Shown piece after piece: positions 8,360 to 16,199 of a stretch of 30,798 bases of DNA (positions are counted from its first letter, which is position 1; the number at the start of each line of letters is the position of its first letter). Below the pieces are notes generated by a model. It worked only from the letters and a program-made list of their open reading frames with translations, had not been told where the DNA came from and ran no database searches. The DNA is taken from assembly GCF_045062745.1 (NCBI RefSeq), contig NZ_JBJGED010000051.1, positions 1 through 30,798 on the forward strand, given 5' to 3'. A program made the translations under genes and the position numbers. The stretch comes from Paenibacillus_AA sp045062745. GTDB lineage: Bacteria > Bacillota > Bacilli > Paenibacillales > NBRC-103111.

Positions 8360-9373
8360 CTAGACGATCTCGCTAAGCTGAACCGGACGTCGCTCTAACA
8401 ATGATTTTTTTGCCGCAAATGCAATCCGTTCTGACTGATAAGCATCGTTGCCGTCCACGAGCGGCGGTTGCCCGGTCTGAATGCTGTGGATGAACGCCCG
8501 CGTCTCGTCGATGTACGCCTCGTGATACCGCTCCAGGAAGAAAAATTTCGGATTGTCCCGGTACACCATCGTCTTCTTGCTGATCTCCGCCGTATTCGGA
8601 TGGTCGTTGGTCACGCCTACGCTGCCCTCGGCCCCGAACACCTCCACCCGTTGATCGTAGCCGTAGACGGCTTGGCGGCTATTGTCAATCACCCCGAGCG
8701 CCCCGTTGTCGAAAAGAAGGGTGATGATCGCGGTATCGATGTCTCCCAGCTCTCCGATGACCGGATCGACCAGGACGGCGCCTTGCGCGTACACTTCCTT
8801 CACTTCGCTGCCGGACAAGAACCGCGCCATATCGAAATCGTGAATCGCCATATCCATGAACAACCCGCCGGATACCCGAATGTAGTCATGGCTCGGAGGG
8901 GCCGGGTCCCTCGACGTAATGCGGATCAGATGGGGACGGCCGATCTCTCCGCTCTCCACCAGCTCGCGCACGCGGCTGAAGTTATGATCGAACCGGCGGT
9001 TGAACCCGGTCTGCAGCATCACGCCGCACTCCCGAGCGGTTGCCAGTGCTTCTGCGGTTTGCCGGTAGTCCAGGCTGATCGGTTTTTCGCAAAAAATATG
9101 CTTCCCCGCCTGGGCCGCCTCCTGGATCAAAGTCACATGGGTGTTCGTGGACGAGCAGATGTAGACGGCGTCGATGGCCGGGTTCTGCATGATTTGCTTG
9201 TAATCGTCGGTCAGTTGGGGGACGCCTAGGTTCGACGCCCACGTCCTGAGTTCTTCCGTAAGCTGAACGTCGGAGATCGTATGGAGCTTCACTAAAGGGT
9301 TTCTCGCCAAATGCTCGGCGTGCAGCCTACCGATTCGGCCGGCACCGATTAAGCCTATGTTGAGCTTGTTCAA
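8360..9373 (-). CDS. iolG: myo-Inositol 2-dehydrogenase (Gfo/Idh/MocA family)
   Basis: First step of inositol catabolism: NAD-dependent oxidation of myo-inositol to scyllo-inosose; relatives also accept D-chiro-inositol or glucose. The 337 residues match the family's usual length. An N-terminal Rossmann fold shows GLIGAGRIGRLHAEHL at 7-22. The CEKP motif places the catalytic lysine at 97, and Asp174 and His178 in GGLFMDMAIHDFDMARF complete the active-site set seen in Bacillus IolG. The start is TTG at 9373, preceded by a purine-rich GAGGAAGAGGA. It lies between iolE (58 nt upstream) and iolBC on the same strand. The iol context and motifs make IolG the best call, though a related inositol-type dehydrogenase such as IolX/IolW cannot be excluded. 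Confidence 0.9.
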   Translation of the reverse strand: MNKLNIGLIGAGRIGRLHAEHLARNPLVKLHTISDVQLTEELRTWASNLGVPQLTDDYKQIMQNPAIDAVYICSSTNTHVTLIQEAAQAGKHIFCEKPISLDYRQTAEALATARECGVMLQTGFNRRFDHNFSRVRELVESGEIGRPHLIRITSRDPAPPSHDYIRVSGGLFMDMAIHDFDMARFLSGSEVKEVYAQGAVLVDPVIGELGDIDTAIITLLFDNGALGVIDNSRQAVYGYDQRVEVFGAEGSVGVTNDHPNTAEISKKTMVYRDNPKFFFLERYHEAYIDETRAFIHSIQTGQPPLVDGNDAYQSERIAFAAKKSLLERRPVQLSEIV

Positions 9374-9431
9374 AGGTCCTCTTCCTCACTGTGCTGGATT
9401 GGGGATGCTGTCGCGGGTCATGCGAGTCTCG

Positions 9432-10313
9432 TCAGGATGTAAGCCAGCGGTCGATATTCGTCTTGGCGAGACGCGCGTAAGCGACCGGATCGGCGATCGC
9501 CGGGTCCTGCTCGGCCTCTACGATCATCCAGCCCGTATACCCGATTGCCTTCAGCTCTTGGAAGATCGGGGCGAAGTCGATGCAGCCGTCCCCCGGTACG
9601 GTGAAAACGCCTCGGCGCACCGCGTCCCGGAACCGGATGCCATTCGTTCGTTTCCAGTCGAGCACGTCTTGCCGAATGTCTTTGAGATGAATGTAAGGAA
9701 TGCGTGCGGCATACGTCCGCAATAGCTCAAGCGGGTCGCTTCCGCCGAAGAAAGCGTGCCCGGTATCGTAAAGCATGTAGACGAGCTCCGGATCGGTCGT
9801 GTCCATCAGACGCCGAATCTCCTCCCGGCCTTCGACCACCGTCTCCCCGTGGTAATGGTACACCAGCTTCATACCCAGGCTGCGGCAATATCCGCCCGCC
9901 TCATGCAGGCCGTCCACCATCGCCTGCCACTGCTCGTCGTTTAACGGGTCCACCCGCACCGTGTTCTTGGTTAGATCTTCAAAAGCGTTGCCTGTCTCGC
10001 ACGTGACGACGAATCCGCAGCCCATCGCGTGCAAGAAGTCGGCGTGGTCCCTGAACGCTTGCAGCTCCTCCGCGTGGCGGCTCCGATCGCTGAAGGCGAC
10101 GGACTTCCACTGGGACGTGAGCACCATCCCTTTGCTCGTGAGCAATGGTTGGAGTTCGCGGACGTCGCGGGGGAATTTGCGGCAAAACTCGGTCCCCTCG
10201 TAGCCGAGCGCGGACATGTCGGTCAGCACCTGCTCCGCCGTATAATGGTCGCCCATCTCCAGAATGTCCTCGTTGACCCAATTGATGGCCGATATGCCGA
10301 GCCTCACGTTCAT
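9432..10313 (-). CDS. iolE: myo-Inosose-2 dehydratase
   Basis: Second step of inositol catabolism: dehydration of scyllo-inosose to 3D-(3,5/4)-trihydroxycyclohexane-1,2-dione. The 293-residue protein is a TIM barrel of the xylose-isomerase-like (AP endonuclease 2) superfamily. The opening LGISAINWVNEDI is characteristic of IolE. Likely metal-site segments are LVYHYHGETVV, YDTGHAFFGG, YIHLKDIR and the C-terminal MIVEAEQDP. ATG at 10313 has AGGAGG 7 nt upstream. It lies 37 nt after iolD and 58 nt before iolG, so the three are co-transcribed. The length is normal for the family and no defect is visible. Confidence 0.95.
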   Translation of the reverse strand: MNVRLGISAINWVNEDILEMGDHYTAEQVLTDMSALGYEGTEFCRKFPRDVRELQPLLTSKGMVLTSQWKSVAFSDRSRHAEELQAFRDHADFLHAMGCGFVVTCETGNAFEDLTKNTVRVDPLNDEQWQAMVDGLHEAGGYCRSLGMKLVYHYHGETVVEGREEIRRLMDTTDPELVYMLYDTGHAFFGGSDPLELLRTYAARIPYIHLKDIRQDVLDWKRTNGIRFRDAVRRGVFTVPGDGCIDFAPIFQELKAIGYTGWMIVEAEQDPAIADPVAYARLAKTNIDRWLTS

Positions 10314-10350
10314 TCGGGTTCCTCCTGTCTTCTGTTGGTATTGGCGTATA

Positions 10351-12231
10351 TTAGCGGCGGGTGGCGCCGATTTCGCTCAGCTTCGCTTGCAGGCCGGTGT
10401 AAGCGCGCTGCACATTGCCGGATGTCGATACTTCCGCGACGCCGACGTGCCACCAGCTCTCATAGCCGTCCGTACCCGTGCCCGGCAGCACCTTGATGTC
10501 GATCAGGGTAGTCGTATTGGCCGCCCGCGCTTGCACCAGCGCCTCTTGCAGCTGCTTCACAGTGGTGGCCGTATAGCTGTTCGCTCCGAGGCTGCGGGCG
10601 TGCGCCGCGTAATCGATCGGGATGTAGCCTCCGGTGAGCTGGCCCGTCTCCGAATCGCGCCGGCGGAATTCGTTGCCGAATCCGTCGCTGCCATGTCCGC
10701 GCTGAAGGTTATGAATGCACTGGAACCCGCTGTTGTCGAACAGAAGGACGACGATCTTGCGTCCCTCCTGCAGGCTCGTCACGAGCTCGGAGTGGAGCAT
10801 CAAGTAGCTGCCGTCGCCGACAAGGGCATATACCTCGCGGTCCGGCTCCGCCAGCTTCACGCCGAGCGCGCCGGCCACCTCGTAGCCCATCGTGGAGAAG
10901 CCGTACTCCATGTGGTACGTCTTCGGCTGCGTCGTCCGCCACAGCCGGTGCAGGTCGCCCGGCAGGCTGCCGGCGGCGCAGACAATTACATCCCGCTCGC
11001 CGACGAAGCGGTTGATCTCGCCGAGCACGCGCGTCTGCGCGAGTCCGTCAGAGACGTCCGCCGCATAGAGGCGGTCGACCTCGGCGTCCCACGCTTGCTT
11101 CAGCTGCGCGAGCTCGTCGGCGTCGTAAGCGGCGGAGTATCCGCGTCGCCGCAGCTCTGCGCCGAGCGCGGTCAGCGCCTCCCGCGCATCGGCCACCACC
11201 TGCACGCCCTCGGCCTTCATGGCGTCCATCGGGCTGACATTGATGCTGACGAACGCCGCCTCCGGGTGGCGGAACGCCGACTTCGACGCGGTCGTGAAGT
11301 CGGAGAGCCGCGTGCCGACGGCTAGGACGACGTCAGCCTCCGCTGCCAGCCGGTTCGCGGCCAGCGTGCCGGTCACGCCCACCCCGCCGAAGCCGAGCGG
11401 GTGGTTCCAGGCGGCCGCGCTCTTGCCCGCCTGCGTCTCCACCATCGGCAGGCCGAACGCCTCCGCGAACGCTCGCGCCTCGTCTACGGCCTGCGCATAA
11501 TGCACGCCGCCGCCCAGCAGGACGAGCGGCTTCCGCTTCCGCGCGATCAGCTCCGCCGCGCGGGCGATGGCGCTGGCCGCGGGCGGCATGCGGTCCATAT
11601 GGTGGACCCGCTTCGCGAAGAACGCGGCCGGGTAATCGCAGGCTTCGCATTGCACATCCTGCGGCAGGCACAGCGTCACCGCTCCGGTCTCGGCCGGATC
11701 GGTCAACACGCGCATCGCGTTCAGCGCCGCGGTCAGGAGCTGCTCGGGCCGGCTGATCCGGTCCCAGTACTTGCTCACCGGCTTGAACGCGTCGTTCGCC
11801 GACACCGTGTAGTCGAGCGGATGCTCGACCTGCTGCAGCACGGGGTCGGGCTGACGGCTCGCGAAGATATCGCCGGGCAGGAGCAGGAGCGGAATCCGGT
11901 TGACCGAGGCGATGGCGGCCGAGGTCACCATGTTCAGCGCGCCCGGCCCGATCGAAGACGTGCAGGCGTAGATGCCGAGCCGGCCCGTCTGCTTGGCGAA
12001 GGCGATCGCCGCGTTCGCCATGCCCTGCTCGTTCTTCCCTTGGAGGAACGGGATGTCCTCCTTGTACTGCTCGAGGGCTTGCCCGAGCCCGGTCACATTG
12101 CCGTGGCCGAAGATGCCCATGAAGCCGCGGACAAACTTGTGCTCCACTCCGTCGAGCTCGACGTATTGGGCGTCTAAAAATCGGACCAAGGCTTGCGCCA
12201 TCGTTAGCCGGACGGTGTTCGTGTTTGCCAT
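10351..12231 (-). CDS. iolD: 3D-(3,5/4)-Trihydroxycyclohexane-1,2-dione acylhydrolase (ring-opening, ThDP-dependent)
   Basis: Opens the six-membered ring of the trihydroxycyclohexanedione to give 5-deoxy-glucuronate, the substrate of the IolB half encoded downstream. It is a cytosolic thiamine-diphosphate enzyme of 626 residues with the usual three-domain layout. The N-terminal pyrimidine-binding part contains FMGIFGHGNVTGLGQAL and NEQGMANAAIAFAKQ, with the cofactor-activating glutamate in NEQ. The C-terminal ThDP/Mg motif starts at residue 472 (GDGSYLM) and ends about 28 residues later at LFDNSGFQC. ATG at 12231 has AAAGGAG 7 nt upstream. It is first in the operon, behind a promoter and an AAGCGCTT operator in the 80 bp upstream. 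Confidence 0.96.
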   Translation of the reverse strand: MANTNTVRLTMAQALVRFLDAQYVELDGVEHKFVRGFMGIFGHGNVTGLGQALEQYKEDIPFLQGKNEQGMANAAIAFAKQTGRLGIYACTSSIGPGALNMVTSAAIASVNRIPLLLLPGDIFASRQPDPVLQQVEHPLDYTVSANDAFKPVSKYWDRISRPEQLLTAALNAMRVLTDPAETGAVTLCLPQDVQCEACDYPAAFFAKRVHHMDRMPPAASAIARAAELIARKRKPLVLLGGGVHYAQAVDEARAFAEAFGLPMVETQAGKSAAAWNHPLGFGGVGVTGTLAANRLAAEADVVLAVGTRLSDFTTASKSAFRHPEAAFVSINVSPMDAMKAEGVQVVADAREALTALGAELRRRGYSAAYDADELAQLKQAWDAEVDRLYAADVSDGLAQTRVLGEINRFVGERDVIVCAAGSLPGDLHRLWRTTQPKTYHMEYGFSTMGYEVAGALGVKLAEPDREVYALVGDGSYLMLHSELVTSLQEGRKIVVLLFDNSGFQCIHNLQRGHGSDGFGNEFRRRDSETGQLTGGYIPIDYAAHARSLGANSYTATTVKQLQEALVQARAANTTTLIDIKVLPGTGTDGYESWWHVGVAEVSTSGNVQRAYTGLQAKLSEIGATRR

Positions 12232-12268
12232 TGGAAGGCTCCTTTCGCTTCATTTCGCTTCACTGGTT

Positions 12269-12276
12269 AAGCGCTT
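12269..12276. promoter_or_regulatory. AAGCGCTT palindrome upstream of iolD (LacI/CcpA-family operator)
   Basis: A perfect 8-bp palindrome AAGCGCTT in the iolD 5' untranslated region, downstream of the likely promoter. This is the core of LacI-family and catabolite (cre) operators. Measured against the 14-bp cre consensus it has about three mismatches, so the neighbouring LacI regulator is as likely a binder as CcpA. Confidence 0.6.
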
Positions 12277-12290
12277 TCCCATACCATAAG

Positions 12291-12317
12291 GGTATACCAG
12301 CCCCGAGGCGCTGTCAA
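12291..12317 (-). promoter_or_regulatory. Putative sigma-A promoter of the iol operon
   Basis: On the minus strand a perfect -35 TTGACA (12317-12312) is followed by TATACC (12296-12291) at 15 nt, or TACCCT at 17 nt. The palindrome GGTATACC overlaps the -10 area. Transcription would begin near 12284, just before the AAGCGCTT operator, a repressor-friendly arrangement. Confidence 0.55.
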
Positions 12318-12380
12318 TCGGTTTCCGCGGGATCTTGTCACTATTTTTACGCTGCTCAGCTCTGAGTCAGACGTGATCTT

Positions 12381-12566
12381 TAGTTCGAATTTTCGAACTT
12401 ACAGGATGGCTGCCGCGGCGAGTATGTGCTCTAGTTCGATTTTGCCAACTTGCACCGCGTACTCGGAACAATGTCCGCGATATATCGCCAATTAAGCAGG
12501 CAAAATCGAATTACACGCGTCAAACCCCGCTTGGTCCCTGCTTTAAGTAGGCTAAGTCGACTTGCG
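12381..12566. repeat. Four degenerate ~23-bp intergenic repeats (family A)
   Basis: In the gap between the LacI gene and the iol promoter, two plus-strand copies start at 12381 and 12432 (pattern TAGTTCGATTTTGCCAACTT) and two minus-strand copies lie at 12492-12514 and about 12543-12566. The first copy contains a perfect inverted repeat AGTTCGAA-TT-TTCGAACT. The remainder of 12318-12606 holds no credible gene. Confidence 0.65.
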
Positions 12567-12606
12567 TGAGTGGCGCAGCAAAGGCAACTTTATGACTGCG
12601 TCCAGC

Positions 12607-13611
12607 TTACACCGGCCCGGTCGAGCCGCGCACGACGAGCTCCGGCAGCAGCAGCACGCGCTGCTTCTGCGTCTTCTCGCCCCTCATCTCCTGAATGATC
12701 AGGTCGACGACCCGACGGCCGATCTCCTGCATCGGCTGGGCGATCGTCGTAAGCGGCGGGTCGATGATCGTCGCCAGGATCGTGTTGTCGAAGCCGATCA
12801 CCGACAGCATGGTCGGGACGTGCAGCCCCCGCTCGCGCGCGGCCTGGATCGCTCCGATCGCCAGCACGTCGTTGCAGGCGAACACCGCCGTCGGGCGTGC
12901 CGCGTCGAGCAGGAGCAGCCGTCGCATCGCCTCCTTGCCGCTCTCCAGCGTGAAGCCGCCGACCGTGACGAGCCGCTCGTCCGGTTCGATGCCCGCATCG
13001 AGCATCGCCTGCCGGCAGCCGCGCAGCCGCTCCCGGCTGCTCATCTCGTTCAGATCCTCGGCGACCACCGCAATCCGCCGATGCCCGAGCTCGATCAGAT
13101 GGCTCCCCGCCTGGTACCCGCCGAGGAAATCGTCGACCATCACGGTGTCCACCGCGAGCGCCGGAAGCTCCCGCGCGATCATGGCGATCGGAATGTTCAT
13201 CTGGATCATTTTTTTCAGAAACGCCGTGTTGTGCGTGCGGGAGGCGATAATGACGCCGTCCACCCGCTTCTTCATGAGGAGCGAGAAGTATTTCTCTTCC
13301 TTGGCCGGATCGTTGTCCGTGCTGCAGATGAAGAAGTTGAACCCGGACTCATGCCCGCGATCCTCGACGGCTCTGGCGATTTCGGCAAAGAACGGATTGG
13401 CGAGATCCGGCAAGGTGAGTCCGATCGTGTACGTATTCTTGCCCGTCAAAGCCGAAGCAACCATGCTCGGCTGGTACTTCAGCTCTTCCATCACCTTCCG
13501 TACATTCTTCCGCGTCTTGTCGCTGATGCGCCCGGTCCCGTTGATGACCTTGGACACCGTCGCGATCGACACGCCGGCCGCCTGGGCCACGTCGTAAATC
13601 GTTGGTTTCAT
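12607..13611 (-). CDS. LacI-family transcriptional regulator, likely repressor of the iol operon
   Basis: DNA-binding repressor of 334 residues. The N-terminal HTH reads PTIYDVAQAAGVSIATVSKV at 3-22, followed by the hinge-helix stretch YQPSMVASALTGKNTYTIGL. The rest is a periplasmic-binding-protein-like sugar-sensing domain with NPFFAEIARAVED, VDGVIIAS and CNDVLAIGAIQAARERG. ATG at 13611 has an AGGAG Shine-Dalgarno. It lies on the same strand as, and 376 nt upstream of, iolD, so control of the AAGCGCTT site before iolD is a reasonable inference. It would replace the DeoR-type IolR that governs inositol genes in Bacillus. Distinct short-repeat clusters flank the gene on both sides. Confidence 0.9.
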   Translation of the reverse strand: MKPTIYDVAQAAGVSIATVSKVINGTGRISDKTRKNVRKVMEELKYQPSMVASALTGKNTYTIGLTLPDLANPFFAEIARAVEDRGHESGFNFFICSTDNDPAKEEKYFSLLMKKRVDGVIIASRTHNTAFLKKMIQMNIPIAMIARELPALAVDTVMVDDFLGGYQAGSHLIELGHRRIAVVAEDLNEMSSRERLRGCRQAMLDAGIEPDERLVTVGGFTLESGKEAMRRLLLLDAARPTAVFACNDVLAIGAIQAARERGLHVPTMLSVIGFDNTILATIIDPPLTTIAQPMQEIGRRVVDLIIQEMRGEKTQKQRVLLLPELVVRGSTGPV

Positions 13612-13809
13612 CCGCTGCTCCTGCTCCTTGTCCGCACGAATATCATTCTCTCTATCTTACGATAACGCCCGCGGCTGCGCAATTGCCAGCGTGAAGCGAT
13701 GACCTCGTCCGCCCCAGCCTCTCCCTTAGCTCGTTGTCGGTCCCAGATGAAGCTGCGCCACAAAGGTCATGACCGTCATATCCACGCAGGCTCAACTCAT
13801 CACTAGTTC

Positions 13810-14000
13810 GAATAGAGGAAAAAACATCATCTAATCTACCCTTCAACCCTCTGCCAAGTAAAATAGCTGAAAATATTTCATCTAATACCTCTGGTGAGTC
13901 CATTTCCTGATGATAGGTCAGCCATAGATGCAAAATTTTCATCTATTCCATGTGAAAAACGGATGATTGGTAGGATAGAGGAAAATTTTTCTTCTATTCC
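13810..14000. repeat. Four tandemly dispersed ~28-bp imperfect palindromic repeats (family B)
   Basis: Copies begin near 13810, 13861, 13923 and 13974, at intervals of 51, 62 and 51 bp. The shared pattern is AATAGA, then GAAAATTTTTC, then ATCTATTCC, so each copy is an imperfect inverted repeat. Too degenerate for CRISPR. They fill most of the 13612-14027 gap, which otherwise has no supportable gene. Confidence 0.7.
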
Positions 14001-14027
14001 GTTAAGCATGCGGGCGTTCTCGTCTCT

Positions 14028-15308
14028 TCATTCGAAATAGATCGGGTTCGTCAAAGCCGCCATCAGCGTCTGATCGACGATCTCAAAATGCCGCCAAATC
14101 TCCACGCGCAGGAAGCCCTTCCCTGCAGGAGGCGCCACCGTCATATCCAGCTCGCCATCCCGCTCGACCACAAATTCCGACTGAACGCCGAGCCCGCTGA
14201 TCACCTTCACGCGATCACCCGCCACAAGCCGCTCCGCCCGCAGCCGGACGACCCGCTCCGGCCCGCCGACCGTCGCCGGCACGACATCGCCTACCCCGCA
14301 GGAGCCGCATGTCAGCTCCACGAAAGGCCCATCGGGCGCATACGTCACGACTACGTGACCCTGCCCGATGCCGTCCAAGATGCCGTCCACGGTCCTGGAC
14401 GTCGCGAGCACCCATGTGCACGGCATCGCGTGCCGCACGTAAGGATGCGGGCGGTGCACGTCGCTCCCGCCCACAGCCACGAGCCGACGGCCGGAGGCGA
14501 GCTGCTCCTGCCACCACGCGAGCGTGGACGCGTTGCGCGCCGTCCACGGGCCGTTCCACACCTCGACCCAATCGTGGTCGACGTCGAAGCCCCACTCCCA
14601 TGGGCAATGGTCGCAATGGGGATGGTTGAGTACGATGCGCGCTCCGCGTTCGCGCGCCACGCGCAGCCGCTCATGCACGTCCGCGACACCGGTTACCCGG
14701 AAATCGTCGCAAGGGTCGACCACGCCCAGAAAGTTGCTGTGCCCGAAGTTCGTCGTGAACTCCATGCCGGGAATCATCACGATACCGGTCGTCCGGGGAT
14801 ACGCCAAGTTCTGGCTCACCGCGTTGTGATCGGTCATGGCGAGGAAATCGCAGCCCAGCTGCTCCATAATCGCCGCGCTCTCTTCCAGCGTGTAGCTCCC
14901 GTCGCTGTGCACCGTATGCGCATGCAGGTCGCCCTTCAGCCAGCGCGGCGCTTCCAATGTCAGCGTAATCGTGACCGTGATCGTGCAGCCTTGCTCCGGC
15001 ACCTTGTACGCGTTGTGCACGACCGCCCAGCCCCCGCTCGCCAGCTCGCCCGGCAAGTAGCCCGGCGTCGCCTTCTCCCGGCCGATCGTGAAGCCGCTGC
15101 GGGCGCCTCCGCTCCAACCGCGCAGTCTTCGCCCGTCCCGGACACCCAGATCAATGACGGCTCGCGGTTCGCCGTGGGATTCCACCTCGTAGTCTACTCG
15201 CAGCGTCTCGACCCCTGCAGGCATCTCGAAAGGAATCTCAATATATTGGCTTCGCTCCTCCGGCCGCACGACGCGTTGGACCACGATGACTTCGCTCTTT
15301 GCGTTCAT
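14028..15308 (-). CDS. PHP-domain metal-dependent phosphoesterase, CehA/McbA-like
   Basis: Predicted cytosolic metallohydrolase of 426 residues. The N-terminal ~125 residues are a beta-rich domain. The PHP domain begins with GDLHAHTVHSDGSYTLEE, whose metal-binding residues are His129, His131 and Asp136. MTDHN follows at 158-162, then GMEFTT with Glu183, NHPH at 228-231 and VGGSDVH near 290. This full set of histidines and acids suggests a three-metal phosphoesterase; related proteins hydrolyse phosphate esters or act in carbaryl hydrolase-type enzymes. ATG at 15308 has GGAGAGGAG upstream and the gene is 26 nt after a permease gene. It therefore ends a transporter operon and may process the imported compound. 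Substrate unknown; an inositol phosphate is a speculation from the nearby iol genes. Confidence 0.88.
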   Translation of the reverse strand: MNAKSEVIVVQRVVRPEERSQYIEIPFEMPAGVETLRVDYEVESHGEPRAVIDLGVRDGRRLRGWSGGARSGFTIGREKATPGYLPGELASGGWAVVHNAYKVPEQGCTITVTITLTLEAPRWLKGDLHAHTVHSDGSYTLEESAAIMEQLGCDFLAMTDHNAVSQNLAYPRTTGIVMIPGMEFTTNFGHSNFLGVVDPCDDFRVTGVADVHERLRVARERGARIVLNHPHCDHCPWEWGFDVDHDWVEVWNGPWTARNASTLAWWQEQLASGRRLVAVGGSDVHRPHPYVRHAMPCTWVLATSRTVDGILDGIGQGHVVVTYAPDGPFVELTCGSCGVGDVVPATVGGPERVVRLRAERLVAGDRVKVISGLGVQSEFVVERDGELDMTVAPPAGKGFLRVEIWRHFEIVDQTLMAALTNPIYFE

Positions 15309-15334
15309 TTTCCCGTTCTCCTCTCCAATGCCAT

Positions 15335-16198
15335 CTACTCCTTATTCGCGCCCACCATAATGCCTTTTACAAAATACTTCTGCACATACGGATAAATAAT
15401 AAGGAGCGGAATGAGGGCGATCAGAATGCCCGCCATCCGTACGTTCGTCGTCACGATGAAATTGCTGGACGTCGTGTCCGAATCGACGATGAGCGACTTG
15501 AGCGCGAGCTGCAGCGTGTACTTCGCCGCTTTGTTGATATACAGCAGGGCCGGCGTGAACTGGTTCCAACGGCTGACGAACTCGAACAGCGTCACCGTGG
15601 CCAGTCCCGCCTTGGCGAGCGGCATATACATCGTCACGAAGATGCGGAAATCGCCTGCGCCGTCCATCCGTGCCGACTCGGACATCTCAATCGGAATGCT
15701 GAGGAAGAAATTGCGCATCAGCAGCACGCTGAACCCGGAAACGAGCCCCGACATGACGAGCGCGGTGAGCGTATTCAACAGCCCGAGCTCCTTGTTGACG
15801 ACGTACAGCGGGATCATGATCGCTTCGCCCGGGATCGTCATCGTCACCAGGATGAGCGACACCATTAGCTTCTTGCCCGGCAAAAGCGGCTGCACAAGCA
15901 CATACCCGGCCATGGAGCACAGGAGCACGTGTCCGACCGTCCCGATAACCGTGACGATTACATTGTTCGTGAACGGAATGTACAGCTGCATCCGGTTCCA
16001 CACCGTCGTGAAGCCTTCTACACTGAATTCCTTCGGCCACAGCACGATGCCCGGCTGCATCGAAGCGAAATTCGTCGAGAACGCCAGCGCGATCGTGTTC
16101 ATGAACGGAATGACCATCGTAGAGACGAGCAGGAGCAGGAATACGATGTTGATCGTATCGAATACCCGGCCGCCTATTCCTTTTGGCATCGGCTTCAT
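15335..16198 (-). CDS. Carbohydrate ABC transporter permease, LplC/YtcP type
   Basis: Channel subunit of a sugar importer, 287 residues with about six membrane helices. The EAA loop is ESARMDGAGDFRIFVTMYMP, and the protein ends with PYVQKYFVKGIMVGANKE, the family's signature C-terminus. Its ATG comes 1 nt after the stop of the partner permease, and the GAGGGGGCG Shine-Dalgarno lies inside that gene, so translation is probably coupled. It belongs to the operon lipoprotein-permease-permease-PHP. It resembles the permease at 706-1584 but differs in detail, so the two transporters likely have different ligands. Confidence 0.94.
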   Translation of the reverse strand: MKPMPKGIGGRVFDTINIVFLLLLVSTMVIPFMNTIALAFSTNFASMQPGIVLWPKEFSVEGFTTVWNRMQLYIPFTNNVIVTVIGTVGHVLLCSMAGYVLVQPLLPGKKLMVSLILVTMTIPGEAIMIPLYVVNKELGLLNTLTALVMSGLVSGFSVLLMRNFFLSIPIEMSESARMDGAGDFRIFVTMYMPLAKAGLATVTLFEFVSRWNQFTPALLYINKAAKYTLQLALKSLIVDSDTTSSNFIVTTNVRMAGILIALIPLLIIYPYVQKYFVKGIMVGANKE

Positions 16199-16199
16199 T

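Noticed and set aside
13652..13942. 96-codon minus-strand ORF between the first LacI gene and the PHP gene
   Set aside because: It runs through three of the family-B repeats, has no recognisable domain and no convincing ribosome site; the frame is most likely open by chance.
13810..14000. CRISPR array
   Set aside because: Repeats are degenerate, only four, with unequal short gaps, and no cas genes are nearby.
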